Shown here piece by piece: positions 36,175 to 43,955 of a stretch of DNA of 64,000 nucleotides (the stretch's first letter is position 1; every line of letters begins with the position of its first letter). Made by a program: the position numbers and the translations under genes. The DNA is taken from positions 186,001 to 250,000 of the forward strand of contig JADZER010000037.1 in the NCBI GenBank assembly GCA_020850415.1. The letters run 5' to 3'. The notes below the pieces were generated by a model. The model saw only the letters and a program-made list of their open reading frames with translations. It did no database searches and was not told the DNA's origin. The DNA is from Phycisphaerales bacterium (lineage in GTDB: Bacteria > Planctomycetota > Phycisphaerae > Phycisphaerales > UBA1924).

Positions 36175-36939
36175 ATGGTGTTTCGCGGATCGATCGGGAG
36201 AGCTCTTGCGCGGAGACGCCGGGCGTTCTCGCTGATTGAGGTGCTGGTGAGCATCGGGGTAGTCGGCGTGCTCATGGCGTTGCTTCTGGTATCACTCGGC
36301 AAAGCTCGCCAGGGCGCATCGAGCACCGTGATGCTCTCGAACGGGCGAAGCGCTGCCATTGCGTTCGATGCGTACAACACCTCGTATCGAGAGGCGTTTC
36401 CCTGGTCCGCGGTTTGGCAGCCCCTGCGGGTGTCTCCAGAGCGGGGCGGCCCGTTCGTGAGCTCTGACGACCCGTGGATTCTCACGACCCTGTGGCCCGC
36501 ACTCATGCACGAGTCCGCACCATGGCCCGAGAACTACGAGTCCTGGATTGATCCCACCAAGGCCGGTCGCGGGCGCCTCCCATGGCTCCAGGAGTCAGGC
36601 GGATGGTTGCCACCTTCGTTCCGTTACAGCCGGTCGTTTCTCGCGAGGCCCGAAGCGTGGTCGGGCGATTGGGCTGGCGACGAGGAGCGGCTCTTGGCCC
36701 CGACACGAAGCTACGAGGTGCTTTTCCCAAGTTCGAAGGCTCTGCTCTTCGACGGCGAGCGGTCGTATCTGCGCAGAGCTCCGGTCCCGGGAGATGCCCG
36801 GGTTGTGGTCACCACCGATGCCTCCGTTTCGCTCCACACGGACGCGGAAGTCCTTCCTCCCGTTCAAAACGCCGTCAACGCGGCATTGCCCGCACCCTTG
36901 CACGACACAAAGGACGGCGTGCGCGGTCGCGACTTCTAG
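36175..36939 (+). CDS. Pseudopilin, module 2
   Basis: A 254-residue type IV prepilin-like protein: a basic leader, then RRRAFSLIEVLVSIGVVGVL with the expected cleavage site before the Phe and Glu at +5. The C-terminal half matches the module-1 pseudopilin at 31665 (FRYSRSFLARPEAW, EVLFPSSKALLFDGE, ending DGVRGRDF versus EGVKGRDR). GGAGG nine bases upstream sets ATG 36175. It is the last gene before the right-hand dinB repeat. Confidence 0.85.
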   Translation: MVFRGSIGRALARRRRAFSLIEVLVSIGVVGVLMALLLVSLGKARQGASSTVMLSNGRSAAIAFDAYNTSYREAFPWSAVWQPLRVSPERGGPFVSSDDPWILTTLWPALMHESAPWPENYESWIDPTKAGRGRLPWLQESGGWLPPSFRYSRSFLARPEAWSGDWAGDEERLLAPTRSYEVLFPSSKALLFDGERSYLRRAPVPGDARVVVTTDASVSLHTDAEVLPPVQNAVNAALPAPLHDTKDGVRGRDF

Positions 36940-37010
36940 CGACGGCGCTGCGACGGGGTCCAGCTCTCTGGGTGCGACGCCCGCACTCCAAGACTTGCTG
37001 GCGAATAATT

Positions 37011-37117
37011 CCCCCGTGCCCCGCGCCATCCTCCATGTCGACATGGACGCCTTCTTCGCCTCCGTCGAGCAGCTCGACAACCCCGACCTCCGTGGCAAGC
37101 CCGTCCTCGTCGGCGGC
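37011..37117 (+). repeat. Right copy of 107-bp dinB direct repeat
   Basis: Same orientation as 34192-34298 with two mismatches. It contains the start and first 34 codons of the intact dinB. The 2.7 kb between the two copies holds the MauE/cysteine-peptide/pseudopilin operon. No integrase, transposase or inverted terminal repeats are seen inside or beside it. Confidence 0.9.
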
Positions 37118-38194
37118 ACCAGCAAACGAGGCGTCATCTCCGCCGCCAGCTACGAGGCCCGCGCCTTCGGCTGCCGCAGCGCCATGCCCACCGCCGTCGC
37201 CAAGCGACTCTGCCCCCACGCCATCGTCGTCAAGACCCGCGGCCGCCGCTACCGCGAGCTCTCCGACCAGGTCTTCGCCATCTTCGACGACTTCACCCCA
37301 CTCGTCCAACCCCTCTCGATCGACGAGGCCTTCCTCGATGTCACCGGCTCTGAGCGCCTCCTCGGCCCCGCCCTCGGCATCGCCACCACCATCCGCGCCC
37401 GCATCAAGGCCGAGACCGGACTCACCGCCTCCGTCGGCCTCGCCCCCAACAAGTTCCTCGCCAAGCTCGCCAGCGATCTCAAGAAGCCCGACGCCCTCGT
37501 CGTCATCGACCCCGACCGCATCCAGGAGACCCTCGACCCCCTCCCCGTCACCGTCATCTTCGGCATCGGCAAGGCCGCGGCTCAGCGCCTCGAGCGCCTC
37601 GGCGTCCGCACCATCGCCCAACTCCGCCAGCTCGAGCCCCGCACGCTGAAGGCGACCTTCGGCTCCTGGGGCGAGCGCGTCGGCCAGCTCGCCCGCGGCG
37701 AGGACGACCGCCCCGTCGTCCCCGACCACGCCGCCAAGAGCGTCGGCCACGAGACCACCTTCGGCGAGAACCTCACCACCCCCGACGAGGTCCGCGCCGT
37801 CCTGCTCCAACTCACCGAGGACACCGCCTGGCGACTCCGAAAGAAAGACCGCCGCGCCCGCACCATCACCTGCAAGATCCGCTTCGGCGACTTCGAGACC
37901 ATCACCCGCGCAACCACCCTCGACACCGCCACCAACACCACCGCCGAGCTCTGGGCCGCCGCCGCCGAGGTCTTCGACGCCTGGGCCGCCAAGAGCTTCC
38001 AGCCCGTCCGCCTCATCGGCATCCAGGCCAGCGCCCTCACGGAAACCGCCGAGACCCAGCCCGGCCTCTTCCCCGACCCCGCCCACGAACGCCAGCAGGC
38101 CCTCGACAAAGCCAGCGACGCCGTCGCCGCCAAGTTCGGCAAGGGCTCGATCCGCCGGGCCCGGACCCTGCCAGATGATCCGGACCGGGGGTAG
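37016..38194 (+). CDS. dinB: DNA polymerase IV (Y family)
   Basis: A 392-residue error-prone translesion polymerase. The catalytic palm has [13 protein letters not shown] and SIDEAFLDVT with the metal-binding acids, and YEARAFGCRSAMP and SVGLAPNKFLAKLASDLKKP are family signatures. A helix-hairpin-helix thumb and little-finger domain follow. It starts with GTG, where the truncated upstream copy has ATG. AATAAT lies six bases before GTG and could act as a -10 for a leaderless message supplied by the inserted DNA. No clear LexA box or Shine-Dalgarno is visible. The near C-terminal QPGLFPDP may be a beta-clamp-binding motif. Confidence 0.94.
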   Translation: MPRAILHVDMDAFFASVEQLDNPDLRGKPVLVGGTSKRGVISAASYEARAFGCRSAMPTAVAKRLCPHAIVVKTRGRRYRELSDQVFAIFDDFTPLVQPLSIDEAFLDVTGSERLLGPALGIATTIRARIKAETGLTASVGLAPNKFLAKLASDLKKPDALVVIDPDRIQETLDPLPVTVIFGIGKAAAQRLERLGVRTIAQLRQLEPRTLKATFGSWGERVGQLARGEDDRPVVPDHAAKSVGHETTFGENLTTPDEVRAVLLQLTEDTAWRLRKKDRRARTITCKIRFGDFETITRATTLDTATNTTAELWAAAAEVFDAWAAKSFQPVRLIGIQASALTETAETQPGLFPDPAHERQQALDKASDAVAAKFGKGSIRRARTLPDDPDRG

Positions 38195-38287
38195 CCGGCC
38201 AGCCGCCCATCACCCGACCTGCAAGTTCTTCCCCAGAAAGCCGAACAACAGGCCGAGAGTTAGCGAACACTAACTGTGGAGCCTGCC

Positions 38288-38692
38288 ATGTATAACGGGG
38301 CAATCGGCTGGATCGGCATCACGCTCGGCTTCGTCTGGGGGGCGGCCCTCGGCCTGGGCTTCCTCAACCCCGACCACCTCGGCGGGTACGCCTCGCCCCG
38401 CCGCCGCCTGCTCCGCCTGGGCCATATTGCCATGATCGCCCTCGGGGTGCTCAATGTGGTCTTCTGGACGGGGGCGCCCCGCCTGGCCCTCGGCTCCTGG
38501 GAGGCGACCACCGCCTCCGCCGGCCTGGCCGCGGGTGCCCTGCTCATGCCCGCCTTCTGCGCCCTCGCCGCCTGGCGCCCCGCGTTCGCACGCCTGTTCC
38601 CGCTGCCGGTGATGTGCCTGGTCACCGCCGGCATCGCGATCTCGATTGCGGCGGTCCGCGCGGCCATGGCCGCGCAAGGAGGGATGCCATGA
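38288..38692 (+). CDS. Small four-helix membrane protein
   Basis: A 134-residue integral membrane protein with four hydrophobic segments (IGWIGITLGFVWGAALGLGF; LGHIAMIALGVLNVVFW; LAAGALLMPAFCALAAW; VMCLVTAGIAISIAAVRAAM). The family is not recognised. TGGAG six bases before ATG 38288 sets the start; an upstream GTG is less likely. Its stop overlaps the start of the radical SAM gene as ATGA, so the two products are coupled and may work together, for example on a lipid. Confidence 0.72.
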   Translation: MYNGAIGWIGITLGFVWGAALGLGFLNPDHLGGYASPRRRLLRLGHIAMIALGVLNVVFWTGAPRLALGSWEATTASAGLAAGALLMPAFCALAAWRPAFARLFPLPVMCLVTAGIAISIAAVRAAMAAQGGMP

Positions 38693-40032
38693 GGGTCGGG
38701 TTCATCGCCATGAGCGGCGTGCGCGCCGAGAACCCCAAGCTCGTCGAGGCCGGCCTCACCATGCCCGGCGTCGTAGAACGCGGACGCGTCGTCGCCTCGC
38801 TCCCAAGCCTCTCCCTCCTCACCCTCGCGGCCCTCACGCCACCCGCCGTGGAGGTCGAGTACCACGAGGTCCGCGATCTCCGCGAGAACCCCACGCTGCC
38901 GACCGACTGCGACCTGATCGCGATCTCCTCCCTCTCGGCCCAGATCCTCGACGCCTACGCCCTGGCACGGCGATTCAAGGCCGCGGGCGCCACGGTCGTC
39001 ATGGGCGGCCTGCATGTCACCGCCCTGCCCGAAGAGGCCCTCGAGCACTGCGACGCCGTGGTCATCGGCGAGGGCGAGCCCCTCTGGCCCCGACTCGTCC
39101 AAGACTTCCGCGCCGGACGCCTGCGCCGGCGCTACAAGGCGCTGCCCGGCGAAGACTTCGACCTCGCCGACGCCCCCATCCCCCGCTTCGACCTGCTCGA
39201 TATCGACAAGTACAACCGCCTGACCGTGCAGACCAGCCGCGGCTGCCCGCACAAGTGCGAGTTCTGCGCCAGCTCGGTCCTGCTCACCAACCGCTACAAG
39301 CTCAAGCCGGTGGACAACATCATCGCAGAGATCCACGCCATCCGACGCGTGTGGAAGCGCCCGTTCATCGAGCTCGCCGACGACAACAGCTTCGTCCACC
39401 GCGCCCACGCCCGGCAACTGCTCGAAGCCCTGACCCACGAGCGCATCAACTGGTTCACCGAAACCGATATCTCCATCGCCAACGACCCCAACCTCCTGAC
39501 CCTCATGCGCGAAGCCGGGTGCCGGCAGGTGCTCATCGGCCTGGAGAGCCCGCGCGCCGAAGGGCTCCGCGGCATCGAGACCCGCGCCGACTGGAAGCTC
39601 CGCCAGCTCGACCGCTACGAGCACGCCGTCCGCACCATCCAGTCCCACGGCATCACCGTCAACGGCTGCTTCATCCTCGGCCTCGACGGCGACGACGAAT
39701 CGGTCTTCGACGCGGTGTACGACTTCGTCACCCGCACCAACCTCTACGATGTCCAGATCACCGTCCAGACCCCCTTCCCCGGCACGCCGCTCTACGACCG
39801 ACTCCTCGCCGAGGGACGCATCCTCCGCCCCGGCGCCTGGAGCGCCTGCACCCTCCTCGATGTCAACTTCGTGCCCCGCCACATGACGCCGGACCGGCTG
39901 CAGTGGGGGCTGGTCGAGCTGGCCCGCCGGCTCTACGACCCCGGCTTCGTCCGCGAACGCCACGACGCCTTCTTCCGCGAGATGCACCGGCGCCACATCT
40001 CCCCCCCGATGCCGCACCCCGTCGCCTCATAG
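38689..40032 (+). CDS. B12-binding-domain radical SAM protein
   Basis: A 447-residue enzyme. The N-terminal ~150 residues resemble a cobalamin-binding domain (DLIAISSLSAQILDAYALAR ... VVMGGLHVTALPEEALEHCD, GEGEPLWP). The radical SAM core has TSRGCPHKCEFCASS with the CxxxCxxC cluster ligands, then FIELADDNSFVH, and VLIGLESPRAEGLRG. The architecture matches class B (HpnR/BchE-like) enzymes, which include methyltransferases and cyclases of lipids and pigments; the substrate is unknown. It is coupled to the small membrane protein, and the TauE-type gene follows 20 bases later. Confidence 0.87.
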   Translation: MRVGFIAMSGVRAENPKLVEAGLTMPGVVERGRVVASLPSLSLLTLAALTPPAVEVEYHEVRDLRENPTLPTDCDLIAISSLSAQILDAYALARRFKAAGATVVMGGLHVTALPEEALEHCDAVVIGEGEPLWPRLVQDFRAGRLRRRYKALPGEDFDLADAPIPRFDLLDIDKYNRLTVQTSRGCPHKCEFCASSVLLTNRYKLKPVDNIIAEIHAIRRVWKRPFIELADDNSFVHRAHARQLLEALTHERINWFTETDISIANDPNLLTLMREAGCRQVLIGLESPRAEGLRGIETRADWKLRQLDRYEHAVRTIQSHGITVNGCFILGLDGDDESVFDAVYDFVTRTNLYDVQITVQTPFPGTPLYDRLLAEGRILRPGAWSACTLLDVNFVPRHMTPDRLQWGLVELARRLYDPGFVRERHDAFFREMHRRHISPPMPHPVAS

Positions 40033-40052
40033 CCCCGGCTACGCTCCGCCCC

Positions 40053-40847
40053 ATGGAGTACGCCCTGGTCGCCACCGTCGCGCTCCTCGCCGCCGGGCTC
40101 ACCCTCTTCTCCGGCTTCGGCCTCGGCACGCTCCTCCTCCCCGCCTTCGCCGCCTTCTTCCCCACCGAGGTCGCCGTCGGCGCCACCGCCGTCGTCCACC
40201 TCGCCAACAGCTGCTTCAAGCTCGCCCTGCTCGGACGCGCCGCGGTCCCCCGCGTGCTCCTCCGCTTCGGCCTCCCCGCCGTCGCGGCGGCGGTCCTCGG
40301 CGCGTTGCTCCTCGAACGCCTCGCCGCCGCCCACACAGAACTCGCCTCCTACGACCTCGCCGGCCGAGTGTGCCGCATCACCCCCATCGGCCTGGTCGTC
40401 GGCGTGATGATCGTCTGCTTCGCGGCCCTCGAATGGCTCCCGGGCCTCAAACGCCTCGAGATCCCACCCAAATACCTCCCCCTCGGCGGCGTCCTCTCCG
40501 GCTTCTTCGGCGGGCTCTCCGGACACCAAGGCGCCCTCCGCTCCGCCTTCCTCATCCGCTCCGGCCTCGACCGCGACCAGTTCGTCGCCACCGCCGCCGT
40601 CTGCTCCGCGATGGTCGACCTCACCCGCCTCGCCGTCTACGCCGCCGCCGCGGCACTCGCCGCCGAACGCCCCGGCCCCGACGGGGACAGCCCCGTGCCG
40701 CTCGTCGCCGTCGGGTGCGTCGCCGCCTTCGTCGGCTCGTTCGTCGGCTCGCGCCTCGTGAAGAAGATGACGCTCGCCTGGCTCCAGGCCTTCGTCGCGG
40801 CGGCCCTGGCGCTCTTCGGGCTCGCCATGGCCGCGGGAGTACTCTGA
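40053..40847 (+). CDS. TauE/SafE family membrane transporter
   Basis: A 264-residue integral membrane protein with seven to eight hydrophobic segments. The half repeats of the TauE/SafE family are visible: SGFGLGTLLLPAFAAFFPTE in the first half and GVLSGFFGGLSGHQGALRSA in the second. Members are proposed exporters of sulfite or other organosulfur anions; the substrate here is unknown. It starts 20 bases after the radical SAM gene, possibly in one operon. No obvious Shine-Dalgarno. Confidence 0.85.
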   Translation: MEYALVATVALLAAGLTLFSGFGLGTLLLPAFAAFFPTEVAVGATAVVHLANSCFKLALLGRAAVPRVLLRFGLPAVAAAVLGALLLERLAAAHTELASYDLAGRVCRITPIGLVVGVMIVCFAALEWLPGLKRLEIPPKYLPLGGVLSGFFGGLSGHQGALRSAFLIRSGLDRDQFVATAAVCSAMVDLTRLAVYAAAAALAAERPGPDGDSPVPLVAVGCVAAFVGSFVGSRLVKKMTLAWLQAFVAAALALFGLAMAAGVL

Positions 40848-40880
40848 CAACCACGCCCCGCCCCCGGAGAGGAGACCACC

Positions 40881-41273
40881 ATGCCCATCCAACGCACCCA
40901 GTCCGGCTCACCCTGGGAATCCCGCTACGGCTACTGCCGCGCCCTCCGCGCCGGCCCCTTGATCTTCCTCACCGGCACCGCCCCCATCGGACCCGACGGC
41001 AACACCTTCGCCCCCGGCGACGCCCACGCCCAGACCGCCCGCTGCTTCCAGATCATCGAGGCCGCCCTCCACGCCCTCGGCGCCGACAAGACCGCCATCG
41101 TCCGCAGCAGGATGTATGTCACCGACATCTCGCGGGCCGACGACTTCGGACGCGCCCACCACGACTTCTTCGCCGGCCATCGCCCGTGCCTGACCATGGT
41201 CGAGGTCGCGGCACTCATCGACCCGGCCATGCTGGTCGAGATCGAGTGCGACGCACTGGTAGAAACTACCTAA
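40881..41273 (+). CDS. RidA family protein
   Basis: A 130-residue protein of the RidA/YjgF/UK114 family, trimeric enamine/imine deaminases that remove reactive 2-aminoacrylate. The key arginine is in IVRSRMYVTDISR, and the C-terminal EIECDAL contains the conserved Glu. FLTGTAPIGPDG is the usual N-terminal strand-turn. GGAGAGGAG precedes the ATG. It follows the TauE-type gene after 33 bases. Confidence 0.9.
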   Translation: MPIQRTQSGSPWESRYGYCRALRAGPLIFLTGTAPIGPDGNTFAPGDAHAQTARCFQIIEAALHALGADKTAIVRSRMYVTDISRADDFGRAHHDFFAGHRPCLTMVEVAALIDPAMLVEIECDALVETT

Positions 41274-41413
41274 CCGCGCAGCTCGGGTGGCAGATTCCCC
41301 GCAGTTTGGGGCGATTCCTGGGTGCTGACGCCTATACTCCGCCCCACCCAATCTGGGTGGCTGGCGGGCACGGCCCGCGTTGTTGATCAAGACCCAACCT
41401 GGGAGGTGCGTCA

Positions 41414-41842
41414 ATGGGGTTCGTGAAGGAATTCCGAGAGTTCGCGCTCAAGGGCAATGTCATGGACATGGCCGTGGGCATCATCATCGGTGCCGCGTTC
41501 GGCTCCATCGTCAAGACGATGGTGGACAAAGTCCTCATGCCCCCGCTCGGGCTGCTCATGGGCGGGATGGATTTCGCGGACAAGAAGCTCATTCTCAAGG
41601 ATGCGGTCGCGGCGGTCGGCGATACCGCGGCCGTCGCGGAGGTCGCCATCGGCTACGGCGAGTTCATCAACGCCGTGATCAACTTCACGATCGTCGCGTT
41701 CGCGCTGTTCATGGTGATCAAGGCCATGAACACCGCCAAGAAGCGCTTCGAGAAGGAGCAAGAGGCCGCCCCGCCCCCCGCCCCGGCCGCCGATGTCGTG
41801 CTCCTGGCCGAGATCCGCGACCTGCTCAAGGCCAAGTCCTGA
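41414..41842 (+). CDS. mscL: Large-conductance mechanosensitive channel
   Basis: A 142-residue pentameric channel that releases solutes on osmotic downshock. The N-terminal amphipathic helix and first transmembrane helix are clear ([20 protein letters not shown] and [20 protein letters not shown]). The periplasmic loop leads to TM2 ([20 protein letters not shown]), and a C-terminal helical bundle ([13 protein letters not shown]) ends the protein. Length and motif order are standard. GGGAGG is upstream of ATG 41414. It stands alone between RidA and the DUF11 gene. Confidence 0.96.
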   Translation: MGFVKEFREFALKGNVMDMAVGIIIGAAFGSIVKTMVDKVLMPPLGLLMGGMDFADKKLILKDAVAAVGDTAAVAEVAIGYGEFINAVINFTIVAFALFMVIKAMNTAKKRFEKEQEAAPPPAPAADVVLLAEIRDLLKAKS

Positions 41843-42109
41843 CCGTCGTCCGCCTCCCCCGCGGGATTCCCGCCACCGGCACCTCTCCCGGCCCACGGAA
41901 TCGGGCCGGTAACGGGGCTAGTATTCGGTCCTTCCCTCCCACGAGGAGGCCTGGAACAGGGGAGGTTGCCGTGCGTTCTGCCCGGGAAATGGGGAGGGAG
42001 CCCCCCGGTTATCTGTCAACACCTGCGGGGCGTCCCGCAGGGGTTTGCTCGGCGTCCCCGGGCATGAAGTCATTCCTCTTTTTCGTCGTATCGAATCTGG
42101 AGATCACCC

Positions 42110-43777
42110 ATGAAAGTCCGTAACTGGATGAAGCAGTCCGTCGGGGCCCTCGCCCTGGCGACCGTGTTCGTCGCCGGCGCCTGCAGCTCTGACGGCGTCC
42201 GCAATGCCGATGAGCTGTACCAGACCGGGACCTGGCGCTATGGCAGCGACAAGCCCCAGCGCGCCGCCGCGGCCCCCGCTCCCAAGCCCGCCGACCCCGC
42301 CCCCGCCAAGACCGAGGCGGCCCCCAAGCCCGCTCCGGCCCGCGCCAGCGGCCCGTGCTCGCCCCAGGTCGGCCCCGACCAGACCGTCACCAGCCAGGCC
42401 TTCCCCACCGGCGAGCTCTCCTCCAGCGCACTCGTCGTCTACACCATCATGCCCAAGGAAGTCCGCCGCAACCAGCCCTACGAGTACCAGCTCCAGGTCT
42501 GCAACCTCACCAGCGGCGAGCTCCAGAATGTCGTCGTCCTCCACGAGAACCAGAACAACCTCGAGATCGTCAGCTCCGACCCCGCCGCCAGCCGCGGCGC
42601 CGACGGGACCCCCCAGTGGATCCTCGGCTCCATCGGGCCCAACGAGAGCGAGATCATCACCGTCACCGGCAAGGCCGGAGCCACCGGCGTCAGCTCCAAC
42701 TGCGTCAGCGTGGTCTACAACAACTTCCTCTGCGCCGAGACCAAGGTCGTCGAGCCCGCCCTCGCCCTCAAGAAGACCGCTACCCCCGAGGTCCTGATCT
42801 GTGACCCGATCACCCTCACCTATGTCGTCACCAACACCGGCACCGGCGCCTGCGACACCGTCGTCGTCAAGGACACCCTCCCCACCGGCCTGACCACCGC
42901 CGACGGCAAGAACATGGTCTCCTTCAACGCCGGCACACTCGCCGCCGGGCAGAGCAAGGAGTTCTCCGTCCAGGCCAAGGCCGCCAAGACCGGCAGCTTC
43001 TCCTCGCCCGCCACCGCCACCAGCGGCTGCGGCACCGACGCGAACGCCGCCGCCGTCTCCACCATCGTCCGCCAGCCCAAGCTCGCCATCAAGGCCGACT
43101 GCCGCGAGTATGTCTTCCTCGGCCGCGATGTCACCTTCGCGTGGACCCTCACCAACTCCGGTGACGCCGCCTGCGACAACACCACCATCTCCGCACCCGT
43201 CCCCGCCGGCTCGACCTTCGTCAGCGCCACCGGCGGCGGCGTCCTCCAGGGCAACACCGTCGTCTGGAACGCCGGCACCGTCACCGCCTCCGGCGGCAAG
43301 CGCGACATCAGCATGACCGTCAAGCCCAGCGGCATCGGAACCCTCCGCGCCGCAGCAACCGCCGAGTGCGAGTGCGCCGAGCAGGTCGCCGACGGCTGCG
43401 AGACCGAGGTCCGCGGCATCCCCGCCATCCTCCTCGAGGTCGTTGACAACCCCGACCCCATCGCCGTCGGTGATTCCGTCACCTACACCATCACCGTCAC
43501 CAACCAGGGCTCCGCCAACGGCACCGGCATCAAGGTCGTCTGCACACTCCCCGAGCAGGAGGAGTTCGTCAACGCCACCGGCGATACTACCGCCACCCGC
43601 AGCGGCCAGACCGTCACCTTCGCCCCGCTCCCCAACCTGGCCCCGGGCGCCAAGGCCACCTTCCGCATCACCGTCAAGGCCACCGCCGCCGGCGATGTCC
43701 GCTTCAGCACCAGCATGACCTCCGACCAGTTCCAGCGCCCGGTCGAGGAGACCGAGTCCACCAACCTCTACCAGTAA
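42110..43777 (+). CDS. OmcB-like cysteine-containing DUF11 repeat protein
   Basis: A 555-residue exported, probably lipidated protein (signal MKQSVGALALATVFVAGACS, lipobox-like AGAC). A Pro/Ala/Lys-rich spacer (45-80) is followed by four Ig-like DUF11/conserved-repeat domains, with tell-tale NTGTGACDTVVVKDTLPTGL, NSGDAACDNTTISAPVPAGS and NQGSANGTGIKVVCTLPEQE. The arrangement and paired cysteines recall the chlamydial 60-kDa outer-membrane protein OmcB, also from the PVC group, which is cross-linked by disulfides. A role in cell-envelope architecture is inferred. GGAG precedes the ATG and a strong terminator follows. Confidence 0.85.
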   Translation: MKVRNWMKQSVGALALATVFVAGACSSDGVRNADELYQTGTWRYGSDKPQRAAAAPAPKPADPAPAKTEAAPKPAPARASGPCSPQVGPDQTVTSQAFPTGELSSSALVVYTIMPKEVRRNQPYEYQLQVCNLTSGELQNVVVLHENQNNLEIVSSDPAASRGADGTPQWILGSIGPNESEIITVTGKAGATGVSSNCVSVVYNNFLCAETKVVEPALALKKTATPEVLICDPITLTYVVTNTGTGACDTVVVKDTLPTGLTTADGKNMVSFNAGTLAAGQSKEFSVQAKAAKTGSFSSPATATSGCGTDANAAAVSTIVRQPKLAIKADCREYVFLGRDVTFAWTLTNSGDAACDNTTISAPVPAGSTFVSATGGGVLQGNTVVWNAGTVTASGGKRDISMTVKPSGIGTLRAAATAECECAEQVADGCETEVRGIPAILLEVVDNPDPIAVGDSVTYTITVTNQGSANGTGIKVVCTLPEQEEFVNATGDTTATRSGQTVTFAPLPNLAPGAKATFRITVKATAAGDVRFSTSMTSDQFQRPVEETESTNLYQ

Positions 43778-43833
43778 TCCTGGAACAGGCTACAAACCCT
43801 CAGCGGGCAACCCGCTGAACCTCGATCACACGC

Positions 43834-43870
43834 GGCGGGCCCGGAGCGTTCCGGGCCCGCCGTCTTTTTT
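43834..43870 (+). terminator. Rho-independent terminator after DUF11 gene
   Basis: A perfect 12-bp stem (43834-43845 with 43850-43861) with loop GCGT is followed by GTCTTTTTT. It lies 57 bases beyond the stop of the OmcB-like gene. Confidence 0.95.
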
Positions 43871-43955
43871 CACCCGCCCGCCCAACTGCCGCCCCCGACC
43901 GAGACGGGTAAAGTCTCCCATTACGGACAACCGCACCCGAATCCCGGAGCCCCCC

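Noticed and set aside
36950-37020. LexA/SOS box upstream of dinB
   Set aside because: I see no recognisable palindrome of either the E. coli or the Gram-positive type.
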